From CAZPMO01 sp964587515 (GTDB lineage: Bacteria; Pseudomonadota; Alphaproteobacteria; MPNO01), in contig CAZPMO010000101.1 in the NCBI GenBank assembly GCA_964587515.1, positions 1 through 17,191 of the forward strand: DNA of 17,191 nucleotides, in the 5' to 3' direction. A program made the position numbers and the translations under genes. How positions within the stretch are numbered: position 1 is the first letter of the stretch; every line of letters starts with the position of its first letter. The notes below the pieces were generated by a model. It did no database searches. It was not told the DNA's origin and saw nothing but the letters and a program-made list of their open reading frames with translations. Positions 7,210-13,990 of the stretch are shown piece after piece.

Positions 7210-7602
7210 ATGACGGTCGATCTCTGGATGCTGATTTGGTCGGTAGTTCTTACTTTTGCGCTGATGGTCATTTCCGTGCTCGGCGCGATGTTGCAAGCCG
7301 GCCCGATGGAGCTTGCGGGAAACCGGGAAGGATTTCAGGCCTTGGCGGGCTGGCCGGGTCGCGCGGAAAGAGCCTATCGCAATATGCTCGAAGCGCTGCC
7401 GCTGTTCGCGGTGCTGGTGATCGTCGCGCATCTGACGAAGATGGGCGACGCGCAGACGGCCATGGGCGCGCAGCTTTTCCTGTATGCCCGTATCCTGCAT
7501 GCGGTGGTTTATCTGATCGGCATCCATTGGGTCCGCACCCTGGTGTGGCTGGCTTCGGCCGTCGGGCTGGTGATGATGGCCCTGCCGTTCCTGCCGATTT
7601 GA
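7210..7602 (+). CDS. MAPEG-family integral membrane protein
   Basis: A 130-residue, four-helix membrane protein of the MAPEG family (membrane-associated proteins in eicosanoid and glutathione metabolism). Hydrophobic segments lie near residues 5-27, 62-76, 84-105 and 108-127. The family signature is visible as GRAERAYRNMLEALPLFA (50-67), including the R-A-x-x-N-x-x-E pattern (R54, N58, E61) that in characterised members helps bind glutathione. Bacterial MAPEG proteins of this size are usually uncharacterised, so glutathione-transferase activity is a family-level suggestion only. A strong GGGAGG (7199-7204) precedes the ATG by 5 bases. It lies 38 bp upstream of the molybdoenzyme gene on the same strand, probably in one transcript. 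Confidence 0.9.
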   Translation: MTVDLWMLIWSVVLTFALMVISVLGAMLQAGPMELAGNREGFQALAGWPGRAERAYRNMLEALPLFAVLVIVAHLTKMGDAQTAMGAQLFLYARILHAVVYLIGIHWVRTLVWLASAVGLVMMALPFLPI

Positions 7603-7640
7603 CGCGGCGCGGCGGCGGCTCCCGGCGGTAGATTTCAGCA

Positions 7641-9980
7641 ATGAACCGCTTCGGCTTCGGCCAACCGGTACGGCGAACGGAGGATCCCCGCTTCCTGAAG
7701 GGCGCCGGATGTTTTGTCGATGACCTCGCGCTGCCCGGGCTCGCCCACGCGGCGATCGTGCGCTCGTCGCGCGCCCATGCCCTGATCCGGTCGATCGAAA
7801 CGGCGGCGGCGGTCGCCGCGCCGGGCGTTCTCGCGGTGTTGACCGGCGCCGACGTCATCGCCGATGGGCTCGGCGGCATCGGGGTGCGGGGCATCCAGCC
7901 CGGTTTCGGCGGCCCCGACGCGTTCTGGCCGATGCGCCCACTGTTAGTCGATGACCGCGTCCGATTGGTCGGCGACGGGATCGCCATGGTGATCGCCGAA
8001 ACCCTTTCCCAGGCCCGCGACGCGGCCGAGCTCGTGGTGGCCGACTACGATCCCCTGCCGGCGGTAACGACGCCGGGCGCGGCGGCCCGGCGGGACGCGC
8101 CGTTGGTTTGGGACGAGGCCGGCCACAATATCGGCTTCACGCTCGAATCCGGCGATGCGGCGGCGGTCGAAGCCGCCTTCGCAAGGGCCCATCACGTGAC
8201 CCGGCTCAGCGTCGTCAACAACCGGCTGTCGGCCAATTCCATGGAACCGCGCGGCGCGATTGGCGAATACCATGCCGCCGACGACGGCTACACGCTGCAT
8301 AGCAGCTGCCAGGCGCCCCACCGGGTGCGCGAAATCCTGGCCGACGACGTATTCCATATTCCGGAGAACCGACTGCGCGTGGTCGCCCACGATGTGGGCG
8401 GCGGTTTCGGCATGAAGGGACCGACCTTCCCCGAGGAGGCGCTGGTGCTGTGGGCGGCGCGCCGGACCGGGCGGCCCGTAAAATGGATCGCCGAGCGCGC
8501 CGAAAGCCTGATCAGCGATTCCCACGCCCGCGACAATGATTGGCGGGCCGAAATGGCGCTGGATGCGGACGGCCATATTCTCGCGGTGCGCGCCGAGGCC
8601 GACTTCAACCTGGGCGCCTATATCTGCAATACAGGCCATGTCTCGCCGATCCTGGGCGCGGCGATGCTGCCCAACGCCTATACCTGCCCCCAATTCCACA
8701 CGGTGATCCGCGGCGTGTACACCAACTCGACCGTCACCAGCCCCTATCGCGGCGCGGGCCAGCCCGAGGCCGTGTTCATGATGGAGCGGCTGATCGAGCG
8801 CGCGGCGGTGGAGATGGGGATCGACCGGCTGGAAATCCGGCGGCGCAATTTCATTCCACCCGAGGCGATGCCCTATCGCACGCCCATGAACCACACCTAT
8901 GATTGCGGCGAGTTCGCGGCCGCCATGGACAAGGCGCTGGCGCTGGCCGATTTCACGGGCTTCGCCGCGCGCCGGGACGAGGCCGAACGCAGGGGCCGGC
9001 TGCGCGGCATCGGCGTCGCCTATTTCATCGAGATCGTGGCGATTTACAACGACCGCATGGAGCTGCGGTTCGATCCATCGGGTGCGCTGACCATCGTCGC
9101 GGGGACGTCGTCGCACGGTCAGGGCCATGAAACCGTGTACGCGCAAATGGTGTCGGATTGGCTCGGCGTGGAAATGGACACCGTGCGCCTCGTCCAGGGC
9201 GATACCGATCGGGTGGCGTTCGGCCGCGGCACCTATGCGTCGCGCTCGATGACCGTGGGCGGCTCGGCGCTGCGGCGCGCGGCGGACGAGATCATCGAAC
9301 ACGGAAAGCGCGTCGCCGCGCACCTGCTGGAATCCGCCGAAGACGACATGGAATTCGAGGACGGCGCGTTCACCGTGGCCGGCACCGACCGGTCCATGTC
9401 GATCGTCGAGGTCGCGCGGGCGGCGCATGCGCCCGTGGGCCTGCCCGATGCGCTGGGGATCGGCCTTGAAGGGCGCGGCGCGTTCATGCCCGAGACCCCC
9501 AACTATCCCAATGGCTGCCATGTCTGCGAGGTCGAAATCGATCCCGAGACCGGCCGCGTGATGCTGGAAGCCTACACGGCGGTCGACGATGTCGGGCGGG
9601 CGGTCAACCCGCTTCTGCTGCACGGCCAGGTCCACGGTGGCGTCGCCCAGGGGATCGGCCAGGCGCTGCTGGAGGCGGTAGTATTCGACGATGAATCCGG
9701 CCAGATGCTGTCGGGTTCGCTGATGGATTACGCCATGCCGCGCGCCGACGATTTGTCGAACTTCGAGGTCGGGCTGCACGACGTGCCGTGCACCACCAAT
9801 CCGCTCGGCGTCAAGGGCGCGGGCGAGGCCGGCGCGGTGGGGGCGCCCTCGGCGGTCATCAGCGCGGTGCTGGATGCGCTGCGGCCGACGGGCGTTACCG
9901 ATATCGCGATGCCTACGACGCCGGAACGCGTCTGGCGTGCAATTCAGCTTGCGCGCGCGACCACGAACGGATCACAATAA
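7641..9980 (+). CDS. xanthine dehydrogenase/CoxL-family molybdopterin-binding subunit
   Basis: A 779-residue large subunit of the molybdenum hydroxylase family, which hydroxylates heteroaromatic rings or aldehydes, or oxidises CO, using a molybdenum-cytosine or related pterin cofactor. Key segments are GQPVRRTEDPRFLKG at the N-terminus, DVGGGFGMKG (251-260), the active-site loop SPYRGAGQPEA (367-377), SSHGQGHETVYAQ (490-502) and PLGVKGAGEAGAVG (721-734) with probable catalytic Glu729. The loop is unlike the AYxCSFR of true CO dehydrogenase (form I). It resembles form II AYRGAGR but has Pro for Ala and Gln374 for Arg. True CO dehydrogenase is therefore unlikely. No [2Fe-2S] small subunit or FAD medium subunit lies beside it, which is unusual. 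The ribosome-binding site is weak. The cupin gene follows after 25 bp. Confidence 0.93.
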   Translation: MNRFGFGQPVRRTEDPRFLKGAGCFVDDLALPGLAHAAIVRSSRAHALIRSIETAAAVAAPGVLAVLTGADVIADGLGGIGVRGIQPGFGGPDAFWPMRPLLVDDRVRLVGDGIAMVIAETLSQARDAAELVVADYDPLPAVTTPGAAARRDAPLVWDEAGHNIGFTLESGDAAAVEAAFARAHHVTRLSVVNNRLSANSMEPRGAIGEYHAADDGYTLHSSCQAPHRVREILADDVFHIPENRLRVVAHDVGGGFGMKGPTFPEEALVLWAARRTGRPVKWIAERAESLISDSHARDNDWRAEMALDADGHILAVRAEADFNLGAYICNTGHVSPILGAAMLPNAYTCPQFHTVIRGVYTNSTVTSPYRGAGQPEAVFMMERLIERAAVEMGIDRLEIRRRNFIPPEAMPYRTPMNHTYDCGEFAAAMDKALALADFTGFAARRDEAERRGRLRGIGVAYFIEIVAIYNDRMELRFDPSGALTIVAGTSSHGQGHETVYAQMVSDWLGVEMDTVRLVQGDTDRVAFGRGTYASRSMTVGGSALRRAADEIIEHGKRVAAHLLESAEDDMEFEDGAFTVAGTDRSMSIVEVARAAHAPVGLPDALGIGLEGRGAFMPETPNYPNGCHVCEVEIDPETGRVMLEAYTAVDDVGRAVNPLLLHGQVHGGVAQGIGQALLEAVVFDDESGQMLSGSLMDYAMPRADDLSNFEVGLHDVPCTTNPLGVKGAGEAGAVGAPSAVISAVLDALRPTGVTDIAMPTTPERVWRAIQLARATTNGSQ

Positions 9981-10005
9981 GCCGGCTGACCGTGGAGGAA
10001 ATCAT

Positions 10006-10881
10006 ATGAAAATCGTTCAGGGCGATACGCTTGCGCTGGAACGCGGACTCGAACACCGGGGCGGCACTTTTCATTTCCGCCGCCTGCTCGAAGGCGAACC
10101 GGGCACGATCGGCAATTTCCAGCTCACCCTCGGTCAAATGGGCGGCGATTTCTATTCACCGCGTCATCGTCACAATTTTGAGCAGATTCGATTCCAACTC
10201 GAAGGCACGCTCGATTACGACCGCAACGGCAAGCTGTCGCCCGGCATGGTCGGCTACTTCCCCGAAGGGATGGCGTATGGTCCGCAGAGCCAGGACCCGG
10301 CCGAGACGCCCATGACCGTGGTCCTGCAATGCGGCGGCGCCAGCGGCAGCGGTTATTTGTCCCGCAACGAGGCGAAGGCCTGCATGGAGGAGCTTCGCCG
10401 GTTCGGTGAATTCAAGGACGGCGTGTATCGCCGCAACGCGGACGCGGAAGGCAAGCGCAACCTCGACGGCTATCAGGCGATCTGGGAGCATGTCCACCAG
10501 CGCCCGATGAACTTCCCCAAGCCGCGCTATAACAATCCTGTCTTCATGGATCCCACCCATTATGACTGGCTGGCGGTCGACGGCGCGCCCGGCGTCTCGG
10601 AAAAGCTTCTCGGGATATTCTCCGAAGCGCGCACCGAGGCCGGGTTCCTGAGGCTCGACGCGGGCGCCGGCTGGCGGGGGCGCGGCCGGGGGATTTACTT
10701 CGTGGTCTCCGGTGCGGGTACGGTGGGAGACCAGCCGTTCCGGCGCTTCACCACCGTCCATCTCGAGGACGGGGAAGCGGCCGAATTCATGGCCGAGGAG
10801 ACGGCGGAGATATTCCACATCGGCCTGCCGGACGTGGCGGCGATGCACATGGCAACGCCGGCCGCCTCTGCCGCCGAATAG
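10006..10881 (+). CDS. cupin-domain protein (probable bicupin)
   Basis: A 291-residue soluble protein. Residues about 35-110 carry a clear cupin motif 1, PRHRHNFEQIRFQLEG (52-67), with H54, H56 and E59 as likely metal ligands. Motif 2 is represented by PGMVGYFPEGMAYGPQ (79-94) but without an obvious histidine ligand. A second, more degenerate cupin-like half lies around 205-275, with GIYFVVSGAG (229-238) and a terminal FHIGLP (270-275). Bicupins include ring-cleaving dioxygenases, isomerases and oxalate decarboxylases; the exact role here is not recognisable. The start at 10006 is supported by GGAGG (9994-9998) spaced 7 bases away. The longer open frame back to 9874 lies inside the molybdoenzyme gene. 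Co-direction and the 25-bp gap suggest co-transcription with that gene. Confidence 0.85.
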   Translation: MKIVQGDTLALERGLEHRGGTFHFRRLLEGEPGTIGNFQLTLGQMGGDFYSPRHRHNFEQIRFQLEGTLDYDRNGKLSPGMVGYFPEGMAYGPQSQDPAETPMTVVLQCGGASGSGYLSRNEAKACMEELRRFGEFKDGVYRRNADAEGKRNLDGYQAIWEHVHQRPMNFPKPRYNNPVFMDPTHYDWLAVDGAPGVSEKLLGIFSEARTEAGFLRLDAGAGWRGRGRGIYFVVSGAGTVGDQPFRRFTTVHLEDGEAAEFMAEETAEIFHIGLPDVAAMHMATPAASAAE

Positions 10882-10893
10882 AGCATCCAGCCT

Positions 10894-11772
10894 TCAGGCG
10901 CCGGCGGCCTTTGCGATTTGCGCATCGCGCCGCGTGCTGTAGATAGTGGCCGCGAACAGCACCACCGCGCCGACCCAGGTCCAGTCACTGGGCAGTTCGT
11001 CGAAGAACAGGAATCCCAGCACCGCCACGAAGGGAAGCCGGATATAGAGCACCGGTGAGACCAGGGTCGCTTCCGCGTTGGCGAAGGATCGCGTGATGCA
11101 AATCTGCGCCACGAAACCCGCGATACAGAACAGGATCAGCATCGGCGCATCGTCCCAACCGGGCGTTACCCACGTCGCCGCCGCCGGGATGATGGCGATC
11201 GGGATCTGGGACAGCATGCCGTAAAACACCACCAGATTTACCGGATCCCGCCCCGACAGATAACGCGTGCAGATATCGCTTCCGCCATAGGACGCCGCCG
11301 CGCCGATGGCGATCAGCATGCCGATATTCACCTCGGCGAAGCCGGGCCGGATAATGATCAGCGCGCCCAGGAATCCGATCACGGTCGCGAGCCAGCGGTG
11401 CGAGCGCACCCTTTCGTGCAGAAAAATCATCGCGAAGATGATGGTGAAGAACGGCAAGGTGAACTGAAGCGCGATCGAATCGGCGATGGTGATCAGGGTC
11501 ACCGAGTAATAGGCCGCGAACATGCCGCAATAGGTGAAAACCGCGCGCACGGCGTAGATCCGCGACTGGTCGGTCTTCATGGAGCCAAGCCCACTCCTCA
11601 GCAGCCACGGAAATATGACGATGACGCCGAACACCAACCGAAACAGCAGGATCTCGAAAGTCGAGAAGGTCTCCGACAAATGACGCACGAGGCTGATGGT
11701 GATCGAAAAGGTGATCGCGGCCGCGATCATCCACAACACGCCCCGCACCGGGTGGTGACGGCCCTCGGTCAT
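10894..11772 (-). CDS. EamA/DMT-family transporter
   Basis: A 292-residue inner-membrane protein with about ten hydrophobic helices arranged as two EamA repeats, the usual size of a drug/metabolite transporter. The first repeat begins GVLWMIAAAITFSI and includes RLVFGVIVIFPWLL and LPFFTIIFAMIFLHERV. The second begins around NIGMLIAIGAAASYGGSD and includes PFVAVLGFLFFDELP. Family members export or import amino acids, nucleosides or small metabolites; specificity cannot be predicted. The annotated ATG has no Shine-Dalgarno, and an 8-bp stem lies immediately upstream. A start at the internal Met15 is therefore possible, though it would cut into the first helix. It converges on the cupin gene with a 12-bp gap. 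Confidence 0.88.
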   Translation of the reverse strand: MTEGRHHPVRGVLWMIAAAITFSITISLVRHLSETFSTFEILLFRLVFGVIVIFPWLLRSGLGSMKTDQSRIYAVRAVFTYCGMFAAYYSVTLITIADSIALQFTLPFFTIIFAMIFLHERVRSHRWLATVIGFLGALIIIRPGFAEVNIGMLIAIGAAASYGGSDICTRYLSGRDPVNLVVFYGMLSQIPIAIIPAAATWVTPGWDDAPMLILFCIAGFVAQICITRSFANAEATLVSPVLYIRLPFVAVLGFLFFDELPSDWTWVGAVVLFAATIYSTRRDAQIAKAAGA

Positions 11773-11778
11773 TGGCGC

Positions 11779-11800
11779 GGCCCGCGCCGGGACGCGGGCC
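11779..11800. promoter_or_regulatory. GC-rich hairpin next to the DMT transporter start codon
   Basis: GGCCCGCG (11779-11786) and CGCGGGCC (11793-11800) form a perfect 8-bp stem with a 6-base loop. On the minus strand it ends 6 bases upstream of the transporter ATG, occupying the place where a ribosome-binding site should be. If transcribed it would restrict initiation, or the transcript may be leaderless. In the rest of 11801-11932 no convincing promoter for the transglutaminase-like gene was recognised. Confidence 0.4.
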
Positions 11801-11932
11801 GATACTGACTGTCGTCATTCATCACGCGACTGTAGACAAGCCGCCCCGCCCCGTCCACGCCGTCTATTGCCGATGTGGGCGCGGCCCCCTATGTTCGCCG
11901 CGCAATCGTTCATCGCTAGCGAGAAATCACGC

Positions 11933-12652
11933 ATGGAACATACGCCCAGCGGCTTCCCGGAGCCCGGCCCTCTCTATCTCGAAGCCACCGAATTTTTTGA
12001 TTTCGACCAGGCGGCGGTGCGCGAATTCGCCGAGGACGCGGTCAATGGTGCCAACGGCGATGTCGAGAAGGCGGTTCGGTTGTATTACGCGACGCGCGAT
12101 GCGGTGCGCTATGACCCGTATTCCATGTCGGACGATCCCGAAACCTACAAGGCGAGCTTCGTGCTGCGCGCCAAGAGGGGGTTTTGCATCCAGAAGGCTA
12201 ACCTGCTGGTCGCCGGCGCCCGCGCCGTGGGCATCCCGACCGGGCTCGGGCTTTCCAACGTCACCAACCATCTGTGCACCGAAACGCTGCTGCGGGCGAT
12301 GGGCGGCAACACGCTGTTCATCCATCACGGCTACGCGGTGATGTATCTCGACGGCGTCTGGGTAAAGGCCGCGCCGGCCTTCAATATAGAACTCTGCGAG
12401 AAATTCGACGTGCTGCCGACCGAGTTCGACGGCGCGTCGAATGCATTATTCCAGGAATTCGACAAGCATGGCCGGCTTCACATGGAATACGAGGCCGACC
12501 ACGGCGTCTGGTCCGATTTTCCGCATGACCGCGTGGTCAGCGACTTTATCGATTTCTACCCGGATACCATCTTCCAGGATTGCGCCGAACACCGCGCCCG
12601 CGCCGCCGCCAAACAAGCCCGTCGTTTCGAGGACGAAAAACCGATCACCTGA
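11933..12652 (+). CDS. transglutaminase-like cysteine-peptidase-fold protein
   Basis: A 239-residue cytoplasmic protein with a transglutaminase-like core. The N-terminal part has VRLYYATRDAVRYDPY (48-63), followed by the cysteine segment KRGFCIQKANLLVAGARAVG (81-100) with C85, and the histidine segment HHGYAVMYLDGVWVKAAPAF (131-150) with H131/H132. The third member of the usual Cys-His-Asp triad falls at A147 in WVKAAPA, where classical members have WxxxDPT. The enzyme may use a different acid or act non-catalytically. From memory a family of bacterial proteins shares this WVKA(T/A)PAFN form. The start at 11933 is preceded by GAGAAA; in-frame ATGs at 11867, 11873 and 11891 are less well supported. 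It is convergent with ubiX, 30 bp apart. Substrate and pathway unknown. Confidence 0.75.
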   Translation: MEHTPSGFPEPGPLYLEATEFFDFDQAAVREFAEDAVNGANGDVEKAVRLYYATRDAVRYDPYSMSDDPETYKASFVLRAKRGFCIQKANLLVAGARAVGIPTGLGLSNVTNHLCTETLLRAMGGNTLFIHHGYAVMYLDGVWVKAAPAFNIELCEKFDVLPTEFDGASNALFQEFDKHGRLHMEYEADHGVWSDFPHDRVVSDFIDFYPDTIFQDCAEHRARAAAKQARRFEDEKPIT

Positions 12653-12682
12653 AGGAACCGGCGGAGCCGCGAAAGCCGCGGA

Positions 12683-13297
12683 TCAGCTTTCGGATTTGCC
12701 GCCTTCGATCTTTTGGCCGACGGCGGGAACGCCGCCTTCCTCGCCCCAGCGCGGCGCGGTCTCGATGTGGATGCCAAACTGATCGAGCATGCGCATGCAG
12801 GACTGATCGACGATATCCTGGAGCGTCTTGGGCTTGTTGTAGAAGGCCGGGACCGGCGGGAAGATTATCGCACCAAGATTGGAGAGCTTCACGAGACTCT
12901 CCAGATGACCGGCGTGCAGCGGCGTCTCGCGGATCGCGATCAGCAGCGGACGGCGCTCCTTCAGGACCACGTCGGCGGCGCGGCTGATCAGATCACCGGT
13001 GTTGCCGTTCACGATATTCGACATGGTCTTGATCGAGCACGGCGCGACCATCATGCCGCGCGAGTGGAACGAGCCGGACGAAATCGACGCGCCGATATTT
13101 CCCGAATCATGAACCTCGTGCGCGAGCCCGTTGATGTAGTCGATCTCGGCGTCATGCTCCATCTTCAGCGTCATCTTCGCCGCGCGGCTCATTACCAGAT
13201 GGATCTCGTACTCGCCCTGCGCCCGGAGAATCTCCATGATGCGCACGCCGTAGATCGTTCCCGTAGCGCCGGTAATACCGACGATCACCCGTTCCAT
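12683..13297 (-). CDS. ubiX: flavin prenyltransferase UbiX
   Basis: A 204-residue UbiX/Pad1 protein. The family enzyme joins dimethylallyl phosphate to FMN, making the prenylated FMN cofactor of UbiD-type (de)carboxylases; it acts in ubiquinone synthesis or in aromatic-acid decarboxylation. Diagnostic segments are GITGATGTIYGVR (7-19), VMSRAA (35-40), ASISSGSFHSRGM (70-82), PCSIKTMSNI (86-95), VLKERRPLLIAIRETPLH (111-128) and PPVPAFYNKP (147-156). These match UbiX closely over its full length. A GAGGGG Shine-Dalgarno (13305-13310 on the minus strand) and a candidate promoter just upstream fix the start at 13297; the open frame beyond it is not needed. The C-terminal tail of about 20 residues is less conserved. 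No ubiD homologue is in the window. Confidence 0.95.
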   Translation of the reverse strand: MERVIVGITGATGTIYGVRIMEILRAQGEYEIHLVMSRAAKMTLKMEHDAEIDYINGLAHEVHDSGNIGASISSGSFHSRGMMVAPCSIKTMSNIVNGNTGDLISRAADVVLKERRPLLIAIRETPLHAGHLESLVKLSNLGAIIFPPVPAFYNKPKTLQDIVDQSCMRMLDQFGIHIETAPRWGEEGGVPAVGQKIEGGKSES

Positions 13298-13321
13298 AAT
13301 CGATCCCCTCGACTTCAGACC

Positions 13322-13366
13322 ATTATCATATAACATTCTTGACGTTGTCGAACCGGGGCCTATTAG
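13322..13366. promoter_or_regulatory. overlapping divergent sigma70-like promoters (ubiX / thioesterase)
   Basis: Minus strand: TCGACA (13351-13346) and GATAAT (13327-13322), each 5 of 6 to consensus and 18 bases apart. They predict a start near 13315 and a leader of about 18 bases carrying the ubiX Shine-Dalgarno. Plus strand: TTGACG (13339-13344) and TATTAG (13361-13366), 16 bases apart, predict a start near 13373 for the thioesterase. The -35 of the plus promoter lies within the spacer of the minus promoter. This is the one AT-rich island in an otherwise GC-rich region. Elements are seen; activity is inferred. Confidence 0.45.
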
Positions 13367-13449
13367 CATGCGCCGCGTCCGGTGGACAGCCCCGGTCCGC
13401 TCTGGCATCCTCGCCGCGCCCCGCTTCCGACCCGCCAGGCTCCAACCAA

Positions 13450-13956
13450 ATGCCCGATATTGTTCAACGATCCCTGAAGAAATTCGGCCCTTTCGGGGAG
13501 ATCCTCGGGGTCCGGATCGTGGAATGGGAGCTCGATTACTGCAAGCTCGAACTCGACGTCGAGGACCGCCATCTCAATGGGCTCGGGGTGGTCCATGGTG
13601 GCGTGATCTCGACCCTGATCGACATGTCGTGCACCCACTCGGGCCTGTACTGCACGGTGCCCGGGAACAGCCGATCGGGCATGACGGCGTCGCTGACGGT
13701 CAATTTGATGGGACCGGTGCGCGGCGGCCGGATTACCGCCATCGCACGACGCCGCGGTGGCGGCAAGACGCTGTTCATGTCGAGCGGCGAGGTGTTCGAC
13801 CAGGACGGCGAGTTGGTCGCCATCGGCGAGTCGGTCGGCCGCTACGCACGCGGCAGCGGCGTCCCCGAAGGCCAGCCATCGGATGACCAAAACCCCTGGA
13901 TCGGCGGAAAACCGGGCCAAAATTGGCGCACTTTCCACTCCTTTAGGCTTCCTTAA
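13450..13956 (+). CDS. PaaI-type hotdog-fold thioesterase
   Basis: A 168-residue hotdog-fold protein of the PaaI/ACOT13-like acyl-CoA thioesterase type, expected to hydrolyse aryl- or acyl-CoA thioesters in the cytoplasm. The signature HLNGLGVVHGGVISTLIDMS (41-60) contains the HGG turn (49-51) and acidic D58 on the central helix. SLTVNLMGPVRGGRITAIAR (81-100) and GKTLFMSSGEVFDQDGELVA (105-124) are the following strands. Residues from about 137 onward form a hydrophilic tail that is not part of the fold. The ATG at 13450 fits the family N-terminus although its ribosome-binding site is weak. An in-frame TTG at 13339 would overlap the candidate -35 and is rejected. Such enzymes often sit near aromatic CoA pathways; none is complete here. 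Confidence 0.85.
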   Translation: MPDIVQRSLKKFGPFGEILGVRIVEWELDYCKLELDVEDRHLNGLGVVHGGVISTLIDMSCTHSGLYCTVPGNSRSGMTASLTVNLMGPVRGGRITAIARRRGGGKTLFMSSGEVFDQDGELVAIGESVGRYARGSGVPEGQPSDDQNPWIGGKPGQNWRTFHSFRLP

Positions 13957-13990
13957 CAGCGCGGTGATGTACTGATGCGCTGTCCAGTAA

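Noticed and set aside
7944..9779. Minus-strand open frame of 611 codons
   Set aside because: It is entirely antisense to the molybdoenzyme, which has clear motifs along its full length. The antisense product has no domain character.
7641..9980. CO dehydrogenase large subunit (coxL)
   Set aside because: The AYxCSFR loop required for form I CO oxidation is absent, and coxM/coxS are not adjacent.
10860..10909. Inverted repeat GGCCGCC / GGCGGCC between the cupin and transporter genes as a terminator
   Set aside because: Only 7 bp with a loop of about 36 bases and no proper T-run; too weak in GC-rich sequence.
12670..12692. Inverted repeat CGAAAGC / GCTTTCG between the transglutaminase-like gene and ubiX as a terminator
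   Set aside because: Seven base pairs, partly inside the ubiX C-terminal codons, with no following T-tract.
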